NCBI RefSeq assembly: GCF_019880365.1
Contig: NZ_CP082271.1
Span: 1 to 64,000 of the forward strand
DNA from: Pseudomonas sp. DNDY-54
GTDB taxonomy: Bacteria; Pseudomonadota; Gammaproteobacteria; Pseudomonadales; Pseudomonadaceae
Reading direction: 5' to 3'
DNA length: 64,000 bases
In this document: positions 27,122 through 35,952 of the stretch, one piece after another
Layout: every line of letters starts with the position of its first letter
Numbering within the stretch: the first letter of the stretch is position 1
Made by a program: the position numbers and the translations under genes
Notes under the pieces: generated by a model
What the model saw: only the letters and a program-made list of their open reading frames with translations
Database searches by the model: none
What the model was told of the DNA's origin: nothing

Positions 27122-28501
27122 ATGAGCCACGACTACGACGCGCTATTCGCCCAGGACCGTGCGCATTTCATGCACCCGTCCACCCATGCTCACGACCACG
27201 CCAGTGGCGCGCTCAAGGGGCGCATCATTACCGGCGCTTCGGGTATCCGCATCCGCGATCATGAGGGCCGCGAGTTCATCGACGCCTTTGCCGGCTTGTA
27301 CTGCGTCAATATCGGTTACGGGCGAACCGAGATGGCCGACGCCATCTACGCTCAGGCCAAGGAGCTGGCCTATTACCACACCTACGTCGGTCACTCGACC
27401 GAGGCGATTATCGAACTCTCGCAGCGCATCATCGACTGGGCGCCCGACGGGATGAAGAAGGTCTATTACGGGTTGTCCGGCTCGGATGCCAACGAAACGC
27501 AGATCAAGCTGGTGCGTTATTACAACAACGTGCTGGGTCGCCCGCTGAAGAAGAAAATCATCTCGCGTCAGCGTGGCTACCACGGCTCGGGAATCATGAC
27601 CGGCAGCCTGACCGGCCTGCCCAGCTTCCATCAGCACTTCGATCTGCCGCATGCGGACATCAAGCACGCCGCCTGCCCACACTTCTACAAGGCGCCGGCT
27701 GGCATGGATGAGGCCGCCTTTGTTCGCCATTGTGCCGACGACCTGGAGCAGCTGATCCTGCGAGAAGGGCCGGACACCGTGGCCGCGTTCATCGGCGAAC
27801 CGGTGATGGGCACCGGCGGCATCATCGTTCCGCCCAAGGGTTACTGGGAGGCAGTCCAGGCAGTGCTGTCGAAATACGACATTCTGTTGATTGCCGACGA
27901 GGTAGTTTGCGCCTTTGGCCGGCTGGGCACGCCGATGGGCAGCCAGCTGTTTGGCATGAAGCCGGATCTGATCACCACGGCTAAGGGCTTGACCAGCGCC
28001 TACGCGCCGCTATCGGCAGTCATCGTCGGCGAAAAGGTTTGGGATGTCATTGAGGAGGCTTCGGCGCGCGACGGCGCGATGGGCCATGGCTGGACCTATT
28101 CGGGGCATCCAATCTGCGCCGCCGCGGCGCTGGCCAATCTGACCATCCTGGAGCGCGAGAACATCGCCGGCAATGCCGCTGAGGTGGGGGCCTACCTTAA
28201 CGCGCAGCTGCGCCAGACATTCGACGATCACCCCTTGGTGGGTGAAGTCCGCGGGGTGGGCATGCTTGCCGCGCTTGAATTCATGGCGGACCGGGGAGCA
28301 CGTACACCCTTCGACCCGGCGCTCAAAGTCGGCGCACGGGTCTCGGCTGCCTGCCTGGAGCGCGGCATGATCGCCCGCGCCATGCCCCATGGCGACATCC
28401 TCGGCTTCGCCCCGCCGCTGGTCCTGACGCAGCGCGAAGCCGATCAGGTGATCGAGATCGCCAGAAGCGCCGTTGATGCGGTCGCCGCTGAGGTGCTCTG
28501 A
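27122..28501 (+). CDS. doeD: Diaminobutyrate-2-oxoglutarate-type aminotransferase DoeD
   Basis: Class III PLP aminotransferase of 459 residues that converts L-2,4-diaminobutyrate to aspartate-semialdehyde in ectoine breakdown. The PLP-lysine motif is TTAKGLTSAY (K288), with the cofactor Asp in LLIADEVVCAFGR and the pyridine-stacking region GSDANETQIKLVRYYNN. ATG 27122 follows CGGAGAACACC; an in-frame ATG at 27083 has no ribosome site. The last gene of the cluster, converging on trkA with only 5 bp between stops. Confidence 0.91.
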   Translation: MSHDYDALFAQDRAHFMHPSTHAHDHASGALKGRIITGASGIRIRDHEGREFIDAFAGLYCVNIGYGRTEMADAIYAQAKELAYYHTYVGHSTEAIIELSQRIIDWAPDGMKKVYYGLSGSDANETQIKLVRYYNNVLGRPLKKKIISRQRGYHGSGIMTGSLTGLPSFHQHFDLPHADIKHAACPHFYKAPAGMDEAAFVRHCADDLEQLILREGPDTVAAFIGEPVMGTGGIIVPPKGYWEAVQAVLSKYDILLIADEVVCAFGRLGTPMGSQLFGMKPDLITTAKGLTSAYAPLSAVIVGEKVWDVIEEASARDGAMGHGWTYSGHPICAAAALANLTILERENIAGNAAEVGAYLNAQLRQTFDDHPLVGEVRGVGMLAALEFMADRGARTPFDPALKVGARVSAACLERGMIARAMPHGDILGFAPPLVLTQREADQVIEIARSAVDAVAAEVL

Positions 28502-28506
28502 AGGGC

Positions 28507-29880
28507 TTAGAAGAACGTCAGGCCGGCCTGGAACAGCCGTTCAACGTCGCGGATGTGCTTCTTGTCGACGAGGAACAGGATCACGTGATCGCCCGATTCT
28601 ATGACGGTGTTGTCATGGGCGATCAGCACCTGCTCGTCGCGAATCACCGCGCCGATGGTGGTGCCCGGTGGCAGGGCGATCTTGCCAATGGCGCGGCCGA
28701 CGACCTTGCTCGAGCGCGAATCACCATGGGCGATCACTTCGATGGCCTCGGCTGCACCCCGCCGCAGTGAGTGGGCGCTGACGATATCGCCGCGGCGCAC
28801 GTGGGTCAGCAGCGTGCCGATCGTGGCCAGCTGCGGGCTGATGGCAATGTCGATCTCGCCACCCTGGACCAGGTCGACGTATGCCGGGTTGTTGATGATG
28901 CACATCACCTTGCGCGCGCCGAGGCGCTTGGCCAGCAGCGAGGACATGATGTTGGCCTCGTCGTCGTTGGTCAGCGCAAGAAACACGTCGGCGTCGTTGA
29001 TGTTCTCCTCCACCAGCAAATCGCGGTCGGAGGCGCTGCCCTGCAGGATGATGGTGCTGTCGAGGGTGTCTGAGAGATAGCGGCAGCGTGCCGGATTCAT
29101 CTCGATGATCTTGACCTGATAACGGCTTTCGATGGCTTCGGCCAGGCGCTCGCCGATGTGCCCGCCACCGGCGATGACGATGCGCTTGTAGTTGTCATCG
29201 AGCCGGCGCATCTCGCTCATGACCGCCCGAATATGGCCACGCGCCGCGATAAAGAAGACCTCGTCGTCGGCCTCGATCACGGTGTCGCCGTGAGGGAGGA
29301 TCGCCTGGTTGCGGCGGAAAATGGCCGCCACGCGCGTATCGACGTTGGGCATGTGCTTGCGGATCTGACGGAGTTCCTGACCGACCAGCGGCCCCCCGTA
29401 GTAGGCACGCACCGCCACCAGCTGTGCCTTGCCGCCCGCGAAGTCGATCACCTGCAACGAACCGGGATGTTCGATCAGGCGCTTGATGTAGTTGGTCACA
29501 ACCTGTTCGGGGCTGATCAGTACGTCCACCGGAATGGCCTCATTGCTGAACAGGCCGGAACGGGTCAGATACACCGACTCGCGCACACGGGCAATCTTGG
29601 TCGGTGTATGGAACAAGGTGTAGGCGACCTGACAGGCAACCATGTTGGTTTCGTCGCTGTTGGTCACCGCGACCAGCATGTCGGCATCATCCGCGCCGGC
29701 CTGGCGTAGCACGGTGGGAAACGAGCCGCGTCCGACCACGGTGCGAATGTCCAGCCGATCGCCGAGATCACGCAGGCGATCGGCATCGGTGTCCACAACG
29801 GTGATGTCGTTCGCTTCACTTGCGAGGTTTTCGGCAAGCGTGCCGCCTACCTGCCCTGCACCGAGAATGATGATCTTCAC
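28507..29880 (-). CDS. trkA: Trk potassium uptake protein TrkA
   Basis: Peripheral NAD(H)-binding regulator of Trk/Ktr potassium channels, 457 residues. It has the duplicated RCK layout: Rossmann motif GAGQVGGTLAENLA at the N-terminus and a second one, GGGHIGERLAEAIE, near 240, each followed by a TrkA-C domain. The start is GTG at 29880 behind CAGGAG. It ends the def-fmt-rsmB-trkA series, set off from rsmB by about 240 bp that hold repeats. Confidence 0.95.
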   Translation of the reverse strand: MKIIILGAGQVGGTLAENLASEANDITVVDTDADRLRDLGDRLDIRTVVGRGSFPTVLRQAGADDADMLVAVTNSDETNMVACQVAYTLFHTPTKIARVRESVYLTRSGLFSNEAIPVDVLISPEQVVTNYIKRLIEHPGSLQVIDFAGGKAQLVAVRAYYGGPLVGQELRQIRKHMPNVDTRVAAIFRRNQAILPHGDTVIEADDEVFFIAARGHIRAVMSEMRRLDDNYKRIVIAGGGHIGERLAEAIESRYQVKIIEMNPARCRYLSDTLDSTIILQGSASDRDLLVEENINDADVFLALTNDDEANIMSSLLAKRLGARKVMCIINNPAYVDLVQGGEIDIAISPQLATIGTLLTHVRRGDIVSAHSLRRGAAEAIEVIAHGDSRSSKVVGRAIGKIALPPGTTIGAVIRDEQVLIAHDNTVIESGDHVILFLVDKKHIRDVERLFQAGLTFF

Positions 29881-29982
29881 GAAGTTGCTCCTGAAAAACG
29901 GTTTTCGCCGCCTTGATTGGCCAAGCTTGTCGTCAACAAAACCCGTAGTGAATTAGCTCACCGCGACGGGATGCGGGCGCCT

Positions 29983-30070
29983 GTCGGTGGGCTGAAGCCC
30001 CCTTTTTCTCCGTACGCACCGGCGCTGCGAATGGAGCTTGTCAGCACGTAGGGTGGGCTTTAGCCCACCG
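29983..30070. repeat. Pair of inverted palindromic repeats between trkA and rsmB
   Basis: Two copies of the window's dispersed palindrome. One is a partial reverse copy (GGTGGGCTGAAGCCCCC, from 29986). The other is a full forward copy at 30048-30070 with core GGTGGGCTTTAGCCCACC. This is the same element as the tandem array at 58.7-59.4 kb. The rest of the 29881-30122 gap shows nothing else. Confidence 0.8.
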
Positions 30071-30122
30071 CAACCCGGTCCGTACTGCCTCGCTGGACCC
30101 ACTCACCTAAATGGATGGGGTC

Positions 30123-31454
30123 CTATGTCGAAATGTTCGTGGGCGATTGAGCGGCGATTTTTATCAGTTTGGCGTAGTAGAAGCCGTCGTGGCCATTCTC
30201 CTGCGGAAACAGCTGACGTCCATGAGACTGTTCGATGCCAAAACCGCTCGGCAGATCCAGCTCACGGGCGCCCGGCATGCGCGCCAGGAAGGCCTCGATC
30301 ACCTCGCGATTCTCCGTTGGAAGCACCGAACAGGTGGCATACAACAGTACGCCCCCAACCGCCAGCGTCGGCCAGAGTGCGTCTAGCATCTCGCCTTGCA
30401 AGGTCGCCAGCGGTGCGATGTCGTCAGCCTGGCGGGCCAGTTTGATGTCGGGGTGGCGGCGGATCACACCGGTCGCCGAACACGGGGCGTCCAGCAGGAT
30501 GCGCTGAAACGGTTGGCCGTCCCACCACTGATCCGTGGCACGGGCATCAGCGGCCACCAGCGTGGCGTTCAGCTGCAGGCGATCGAGGTTTTCCCGCACC
30601 CGCTGCAGCCGCTTGGGCTCCAGATCAAGCGCAACGACGTCAGCAAGCGCTGGCTCGCGTTCCAGGATATGGCAGGTCTTGCCGCCCGGCGCGCAGCAGG
30701 CATCCAGCACGCGTTGGCCCGGGGCCAGATCGAGCAGGCTGGCGGCCAGTTGCGCCGCTTCGTCCTGGACGCTGATGCGGCCCTCGGCAAAGCCCGGCAG
30801 CTGAGTGACGTCGCAGGCCGTAGCGAGTCGAATGCCATCTTCGCTGTGGCTACATGCGAAAGCCTCAATGCCTGCGGTTTGCAGTTCAGCCAGATAAGTG
30901 TCGCGCTCGACTTGGCGGTGATTGACCCGCAGCATCATCGGCGGATGCGCGTTGTTGGCCGTACAAATCGCTTCCCAATAATCGGGCCAGTGCGCCTTTA
31001 GCGACTTCTGCAGCCAGCGCGGGTGGGCGAAACGGATCACCGGGTCGCGCTCAAGCTCAGTAAACAGGGCCGCGCCGTCACGCTGCGCATTGCGCAGCAC
31101 CGCGTTGAGCAGTCCCTTGGCCCAGGGCTTCTTCAGCTTTTCCGCACAGCCGACGGTTTCGCCGATGGCAGCATGCGGCGGTATACGGGTGTAGAACAGC
31201 TGATACAAACCAACCAGCAGCAAGGCTTCAACGTCACGGTCGGCGGCCTTGAATGGCTTCTGCAACAAACGCTCGGCCAGGCCTGCCAGGCGCGGCTGCC
31301 AGCGTGCGGTGCCGAATGCCAGCTCCTGCGTCAGGCCACGGTCGCGCGCGTCTACCTTGCTCAGCACATCGGGCAGGCTGCTGTTCAGCGAGGCCTTGCC
31401 AGACAGCACCACGCCCAATGCACGGGCCGCGGCCAAACGAGGATTCATCGACAT
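30123..31454 (-). CDS. rsmB: 16S rRNA m5C967 methyltransferase RsmB
   Basis: SAM-dependent methyltransferase (Sun/Fmu) of 443 residues. The N-terminal NusB-like RNA-binding region (about 1-140) is followed by a Rossmann methylase with the SAM motif VLDACCAPGGKT. The catalytic-Cys motif LDAPCSATGVIRRHPD comes next, and the C-terminus has YATCSVLPTENREVI with the second Cys. The ATG overlaps the fmt stop by one base (TAATG), so it is coupled to fmt. Confidence 0.96.
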   Translation of the reverse strand: MSMNPRLAAARALGVVLSGKASLNSSLPDVLSKVDARDRGLTQELAFGTARWQPRLAGLAERLLQKPFKAADRDVEALLLVGLYQLFYTRIPPHAAIGETVGCAEKLKKPWAKGLLNAVLRNAQRDGAALFTELERDPVIRFAHPRWLQKSLKAHWPDYWEAICTANNAHPPMMLRVNHRQVERDTYLAELQTAGIEAFACSHSEDGIRLATACDVTQLPGFAEGRISVQDEAAQLAASLLDLAPGQRVLDACCAPGGKTCHILEREPALADVVALDLEPKRLQRVRENLDRLQLNATLVAADARATDQWWDGQPFQRILLDAPCSATGVIRRHPDIKLARQADDIAPLATLQGEMLDALWPTLAVGGVLLYATCSVLPTENREVIEAFLARMPGARELDLPSGFGIEQSHGRQLFPQENGHDGFYYAKLIKIAAQSPTNIST

Positions 31455-32395
31455 TATTCGAACGCCTTGCCGGTGGCGAACTGCTCCCGGCGACTATTGA
31501 ACAGGTCGCTGAATGCCAGGGGTTTGCCGCCCGCCAGTTGCAGGCGTGTCAGCCGCAGGGAGCCCTCACCGCAGGCGACGTCCAGCCCGTTCTTGTCGGC
31601 GTCGATGATTTGGCCTGGCACGCCGTGCCCCGTGCCCGGTTCGGCGGCATGGATTTTCACGGCCGCACCATCAAGGGTGCTGTGGCAAATCGGCCATGGA
31701 TGAAACGCGCGCACCCGTCGTTCCAGCTCAACCGCGGGCTGCGTCCAGTCGATGCGCGCTTCGTCCTTGTTCAGTTTGTGCGCATAGGTCGCCAGGCTGT
31801 CATCTTGGATTTCCCCAGCAAGTGTGCCGGCTTCAAGCGCGGATACGGCCTCAACCACCGCATTCGAACCCAGTGCGGCAAGCCGGTCGTGAAGGCTTCC
31901 GCCGGTGTCGTCAGGCGCTATCGGCGTATGGACCTTGAGCAGCATCGGCCCAGTATCCAGTCCGGCTTCCATTTGCATTACCGTCACCCCGGACTCCGCA
32001 TCGCCGGCTTCGATCGCGCGCTGGATGGGCGCCGCGCCTCGCCAGCGTGGCAGCAGCGAGGCGTGGCTGTTAATGCAGCCAAGGCGCGGCATGTCCAACA
32101 CCGCCTGCGGCAGGATTAACCCGTAGGCGACCACGACCATCAGGTCGGCCTGCAGCGAAGCCAGTTCGGCCTGGGCTGCGGGGTCGCGCAAGGTTTGCGG
32201 CTGATGAACCGGGATGTCGTGCTGCAGGGCCAGTTGTTTAACCGGGCTGGGCATCAGCTTCTGCCCGCGGCCGGCCGGGCGGTCCGGCTGGGTGTATACC
32301 GCGATCACCTCGCGACCGGCGTCGAGCAGGGCCTGCAGATGCTGGGCGGCAAATTCCGGAGTTCCGGCAAAAACGATGCGCATGGAAGGACTCAT
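31454..32395 (-). CDS. fmt: Methionyl-tRNA formyltransferase
   Basis: Formylates initiator Met-tRNA using 10-formyl-tetrahydrofolate. From ATG 32395 the protein is 313 residues (MSPSMRIVFAGTPEFAAQHL), matching the family. The catalytic Asn-His region is CINSHASLLPRWRGAAPIQRAIEAGD. A start four codons later (ATG 32383) is possible; neither has a strong ribosome site. It lies between def and rsmB, the usual partners. Confidence 0.95.
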   Translation of the reverse strand: MSPSMRIVFAGTPEFAAQHLQALLDAGREVIAVYTQPDRPAGRGQKLMPSPVKQLALQHDIPVHQPQTLRDPAAQAELASLQADLMVVVAYGLILPQAVLDMPRLGCINSHASLLPRWRGAAPIQRAIEAGDAESGVTVMQMEAGLDTGPMLLKVHTPIAPDDTGGSLHDRLAALGSNAVVEAVSALEAGTLAGEIQDDSLATYAHKLNKDEARIDWTQPAVELERRVRAFHPWPICHSTLDGAAVKIHAAEPGTGHGVPGQIIDADKNGLDVACGEGSLRLTRLQLAGGKPLAFSDLFNSRREQFATGKAFE

Positions 32396-32398
32396 CCA

Positions 32399-32427
32399 AT
32401 AAAAAAGGCTTGCTGCTGCAAGCCTTT
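32399..32427 (-). terminator. Terminator between def and fmt
   Basis: On the minus strand AAAGGCTTGC and GCAAGCCTTT form a 10-bp stem with a 4-nt loop, followed by a T-run (32399-32406 complement). It sits between the def stop and the fmt start, so it probably attenuates read-through rather than ending all transcription. Confidence 0.8.
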
Positions 32428-32436
32428 GAGGTGGGA

Positions 32437-32943
32437 TCAAGCCTGCTGACGGTGAAGCTTTTCGAGCTTCTTTTTGATCCGGTCGCGCTTGAGATTGGAC
32501 AGATAGTCGACGAACAGCTTGCCGTTGAGGTGATCGCACTCGTGCTGGATGCATACGGCCAGCAAGCCTTCAGCGATGAGTTCGTAGGGCTGGCCATCGC
32601 GGTCCAGCGCCTTGATCTTCACTTTCTGAGGGCGGTCGACGTTTTCGTAGAAGCCCGGCACCGAAAGACACCCTTCCTGGTACTGCTCCATCTCGTCGGT
32701 GAGGAATTCGAACTCGGGATTGATAAAGACCCGCGGCTCGGACTTGTCTTCGGACAGATCCATCACCACGACCCGCTTGTGCACATTGACCTGGGTGGCC
32801 GCCAGCCCGATGCCGGGAGCGTCGTACATGGTCTCGAACATGTCGTCGATGAGCTGACGAATGCCGTCGTCGACCACATCCACCGGTTTGGCGATGGTGC
32901 GCAGGCGCGGATCAGGAAATTCTAGGATGTTCAGGATTGCCAT
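32437..32943 (-). CDS. def: Peptide deformylase
   Basis: Iron/zinc enzyme removing the N-formyl group from new proteins. All three family motifs are present in 168 residues: GIGLAATQ, EGCLSVPG (metal Cys) and QHECDHLNG (metal His pair and catalytic Glu). ATG 32943, divergent from the LysM gene with a 148-bp shared control region. Confidence 0.97.
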   Translation of the reverse strand: MAILNILEFPDPRLRTIAKPVDVVDDGIRQLIDDMFETMYDAPGIGLAATQVNVHKRVVVMDLSEDKSEPRVFINPEFEFLTDEMEQYQEGCLSVPGFYENVDRPQKVKIKALDRDGQPYELIAEGLLAVCIQHECDHLNGKLFVDYLSNLKRDRIKKKLEKLHRQQA

Positions 32944-33091
32944 ATGCGTTTGTGATGCACTTATGGAATAAAGTCAAAAGCCGCTGCTAAGATGCCGGGC
33001 AGCTTGTAAACGGCTTAACGCCGCTTTCCACAAGGGTTTCTGCGGCGCTAGGGCGCTTTACGTGAAGGCACATCATAAAGGGATTCACCAC

Positions 33092-34117
33092 ATGAGGAAA
33101 TCACTACTCGCCCTGCTGCTGGTGGCGGTTGGCGGCATGGCGCAGGCCGCTGTGGAGCTGAAGGATGGCCATCCTGAGCAATACACCGTAGTGAAAGGCG
33201 ACACACTCTGGGACATTTCCGGCCGCTTTCTCAGCGAGCCCTGGAAGTGGCCCGAACTCTGGCATGCAAACCCACAGGTGGAAAACCCGCATCTGATCTA
33301 TCCCGGTGACAGCCTGAGCCTGGTCTACGTCGACGGCCAGCCACGGATCATGCTCAACCGGGGCGCCTCACGCGGCACCATCAAACTCTCGCCGACTGTT
33401 CGCACCACGCCCATGGCAGAAGCGATCAGCACGATCCCGCTGGAAGCCATCAACAGTTTCTTGTTGAACAACCGCATCGTGGATAGCGCTGCCGAGTTCG
33501 AGGCGGCACCCTATATTGTTGCTGGCAATGCCGAACGCGTCGTCAGTGGCACCGGTGACCGGATTTACGGGCGCGGCGAGTTCCAGGACGATATTGGCAT
33601 CTACGGCATCTTCCGTCAGGGCAAAACCTACGTGGATCCTGAGACCGAAGAATTCCTGGGCATCAACGCTGACGACGTCGGTACTGCTGAACTGCTCGAC
33701 ATGGAAGGCGACATCGCCACGATGATGCTTACCCGGGTCACCCAGGAAGCGCGAATCGGTGATCGGATGTTCCCGAGCGAAGAGCGTGCAGTGAACTCAA
33801 CGTTCATGCCGAGCGAGCCGAAAGAAGACGTCAGCGGCGTGATTCTGGACGTCCCTCGCGGCGTGACCCAGATCGGACAGTTCGACGTAGTGACGTTGAA
33901 CAAGGGCGCCCGGGATGGACTGGAAATCGGTAACGTCCTGGCTGTTTACAAAACCGGCGAAACCGTCCGCGACCGCGTCACGGGCGAGAACGTGAAGATT
34001 CCGGATGAGCGCTCCGGTTTGCTGATGGTGTTCCGCACCTACGACAAGCTCAGCTATGGCCTTGTCCTGCAAGCGACCCGCTCGCTGGCGGTGATGGACA
34101 AGGTCCGCAACCCCTGA
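33092..34117 (+). CDS. Secreted LysM-domain protein
   Basis: 341-residue exported protein. A signal peptide is visible (MRKSLLALLLVAVGGMAQA, cleavage after AQA). A LysM peptidoglycan-binding domain follows at about 30-78 (YTVVKGDTLWDISGRFLSEPWKWPELW ... IYPGDSLSLV). The remaining 260 residues form a uniform domain without a motif I can name. ATG 33092 has AAAGGGA upstream; the in-frame GTG at 33062 would spoil the signal sequence. The gene occupies the usual place between def and dprA in Pseudomonas. Confidence 0.9.
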   Translation: MRKSLLALLLVAVGGMAQAAVELKDGHPEQYTVVKGDTLWDISGRFLSEPWKWPELWHANPQVENPHLIYPGDSLSLVYVDGQPRIMLNRGASRGTIKLSPTVRTTPMAEAISTIPLEAINSFLLNNRIVDSAAEFEAAPYIVAGNAERVVSGTGDRIYGRGEFQDDIGIYGIFRQGKTYVDPETEEFLGINADDVGTAELLDMEGDIATMMLTRVTQEARIGDRMFPSEERAVNSTFMPSEPKEDVSGVILDVPRGVTQIGQFDVVTLNKGARDGLEIGNVLAVYKTGETVRDRVTGENVKIPDERSGLLMVFRTYDKLSYGLVLQATRSLAVMDKVRNP

Positions 34118-34125
34118 GTTACCCG

Positions 34126-34151
34126 AGCCCCGCACACGCGGGGCTTTTTTT
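34126..34151 (+). terminator. Terminator after the LysM gene
   Basis: Stem AGCCCCGC / GCGGGGCT with an ACAC loop, followed by seven T. Confidence 0.93.
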
Positions 34152-34203
34152 CTGCTGATTGTCACCGCATGGATGCGGTGCGACGAGACAAGGACGTTCC
34201 CTG

Positions 34204-35295
34204 ATGCCCTCGATTTCCCCTGCCGAACTGGAAGCCCGTCTGCGTCTGCATGTGTTGCCAGATCTCGGTCCACGGCGACTGCATAAACTCTTCAGTGCCT
34301 TCCCTGATGCCTCGTCCGCGCTCAGCGCACCGGCGGCTGCCTGGCGAGCGCTGGGGTTGCCGGCCAGCTGCGCTGAACATCGACGCAGCCCGGCAATACG
34401 CGAGCGAGCGGCGCTGGCACTGAGGTGGTTAGAGCAGCCCGGTCATGAACTGTTGATGTGGGACGATCCCACCTACCCAGCCCTGTTGGCAGAGCTGCCG
34501 GACGCACCACCCCTACTGTTCATCGATGGCGATTCGAGTCTGCTGGAGCGGCCACAGCTGGCGATGGTTGGCAGCCGTCGCGCCTCCCGGCCCGGGCTGG
34601 ACAACGCCACCGCGTTCGCGCGCAGCCTGGCCGGTGGCGGCTTCGTGATCACCAGTGGGCTTGCCCTGGGCATCGACGGTGCCGCGCACCAGGGCGCGCT
34701 GGATGTCGGTGGCAAGACCGTTGCCGTGTTGGGGACGGGGCTGCAATGCCTTTATCCGCGCCGCCATTTGGATCTGGCCGCCCGTATCGTCGAAGGAGGC
34801 GGCGCGCTGGTCTCGGAGTTGCCGTTGGATTGTCCACCGCAGGCGGCCAACTTCCCTCGCCGTAATCGCATCATCAGCGGCCTCTCGTTGGGCGTTCTGG
34901 TCGTGGAAGCCAGTCCATCCAGCGGCTCGCTGATCACGGCTCGCCTCGCCGCCGAGCAAGGGCGAGAGGTCTATGCCATTCCTGGTTCGATTCACCATCC
35001 CGGCGCCCGTGGTTGCCATCAGCTGATTCGTCAGGGTGCGGCGCTGGTTGAAAGCGTCGAAGACGTGCTTCAGGCGCTGCGCGGATGGCAGCAGACATCA
35101 GTCCCGTCGCAGCCTCACCCAACCCGGCCAGCCCACCCATTACTCGACCAGCTGCTTGCCGCGCCGATGACCAGCGATACCCTGGCAAGCGCAGTTGCGC
35201 AGCCGTTGGCGCAGGTATTGGCAGACCTGACCGAGCTTGAGGTCGAAGGGTTGGTCGCCTGCGAAAACGGCGTCTGGACCGCACGCGCAGGCTGA
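34204..35295 (+). CDS. dprA: DNA-processing protein DprA
   Basis: Binds incoming single-stranded DNA and loads RecA during natural transformation. The 363-residue product has an N-terminal SAM-like region. The Rossmann core includes MVGSRRASRPG, SGLALGIDGAAHQGAL and FPRRNRIISGLS, and a C-terminal winged-helix region follows (about 310-360). The start at ATG 34204 has only a weak ribosome site. P. stutzeri relatives are naturally competent, which fits the gene being intact. Confidence 0.94.
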   Translation: MPSISPAELEARLRLHVLPDLGPRRLHKLFSAFPDASSALSAPAAAWRALGLPASCAEHRRSPAIRERAALALRWLEQPGHELLMWDDPTYPALLAELPDAPPLLFIDGDSSLLERPQLAMVGSRRASRPGLDNATAFARSLAGGGFVITSGLALGIDGAAHQGALDVGGKTVAVLGTGLQCLYPRRHLDLAARIVEGGGALVSELPLDCPPQAANFPRRNRIISGLSLGVLVVEASPSSGSLITARLAAEQGREVYAIPGSIHHPGARGCHQLIRQGAALVESVEDVLQALRGWQQTSVPSQPHPTRPAHPLLDQLLAAPMTSDTLASAVAQPLAQVLADLTELEVEGLVACENGVWTARAG

Positions 35296-35357
35296 GTTCA
35301 GCTAGACGGCAATGGGCGCTTGGGTACACTGCGCCGATCAATTCTGCGGAGGTCGCA

Positions 35358-35915
35358 ATGGTCGGCAATTGGCGTATACAGCGGGCAGCCCGGGTAGTCA
35401 GGCGCGGCGGGGTGATTGCCTACCCGACCGAGGCTGTATGGGGGTTGGGGTGCGATCCTTGGGACAGCGACGCGGTGCATCGGCTGCTCGCCTTGAAGGA
35501 ACGCCCCGTGGAAAAGGGACTGATTCTTGTCGCCGACAGCGCCGAACAGTTCGACTTTCTTTTGGAGGATCTGCCTGAGCGCTGGTTGGATCGCTTGGCC
35601 GGCACCTGGCCCGGCCCTAATACCTGGTTGGTGCCGCACCGGGATCGACTGCCGGACTGGATCACCGGTAGACATGACAGCGTGGCGCTCCGAGTCACCG
35701 ATCATCCTCTCGTTGCCAGGCTATGCGCCCTCACCGGCCCGCTGGTCTCCACCTCCGCCAACCCGGCCGGTCGCCCCTCGGCGCGCTCGCGCTTGCGAGT
35801 CGAGCAGTACTTCCCCCGCCAGTTGGACGCGGTGCTGGGCGGCTCCCTGGGCGGACGGCGCAACCCCAGTACCATCCGCGATCTGCGCAACGGCGAGGTG
35901 ATCCGCCCATCCTGA
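35358..35915 (+). CDS. tsaC: Threonylcarbamoyl-AMP synthase (Sua5/YrdC family)
   Basis: Makes threonylcarbamoyl-AMP for the t6A modification of ANN-decoding tRNAs. The 185-residue single-domain protein has GGVIAYPTEAVWGLGCDP near the N-terminus, the ALKERP block and the STSANPAG motif. ATG 35358 lies behind GCGGAGG. It is convergent with qor. Confidence 0.94.
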   Translation: MVGNWRIQRAARVVRRGGVIAYPTEAVWGLGCDPWDSDAVHRLLALKERPVEKGLILVADSAEQFDFLLEDLPERWLDRLAGTWPGPNTWLVPHRDRLPDWITGRHDSVALRVTDHPLVARLCALTGPLVSTSANPAGRPSARSRLRVEQYFPRQLDAVLGGSLGGRRNPSTIRDLRNGEVIRPS

Positions 35916-35952
35916 GCCGTACCGGGAAAGCACGGCGACACGGATGTATGAG

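Noticed and set aside
25511..27130. A 539-residue frame antisense to doeC
   Set aside because: Mirror of a strongly conserved aldehyde dehydrogenase; no ribosome site or motif.
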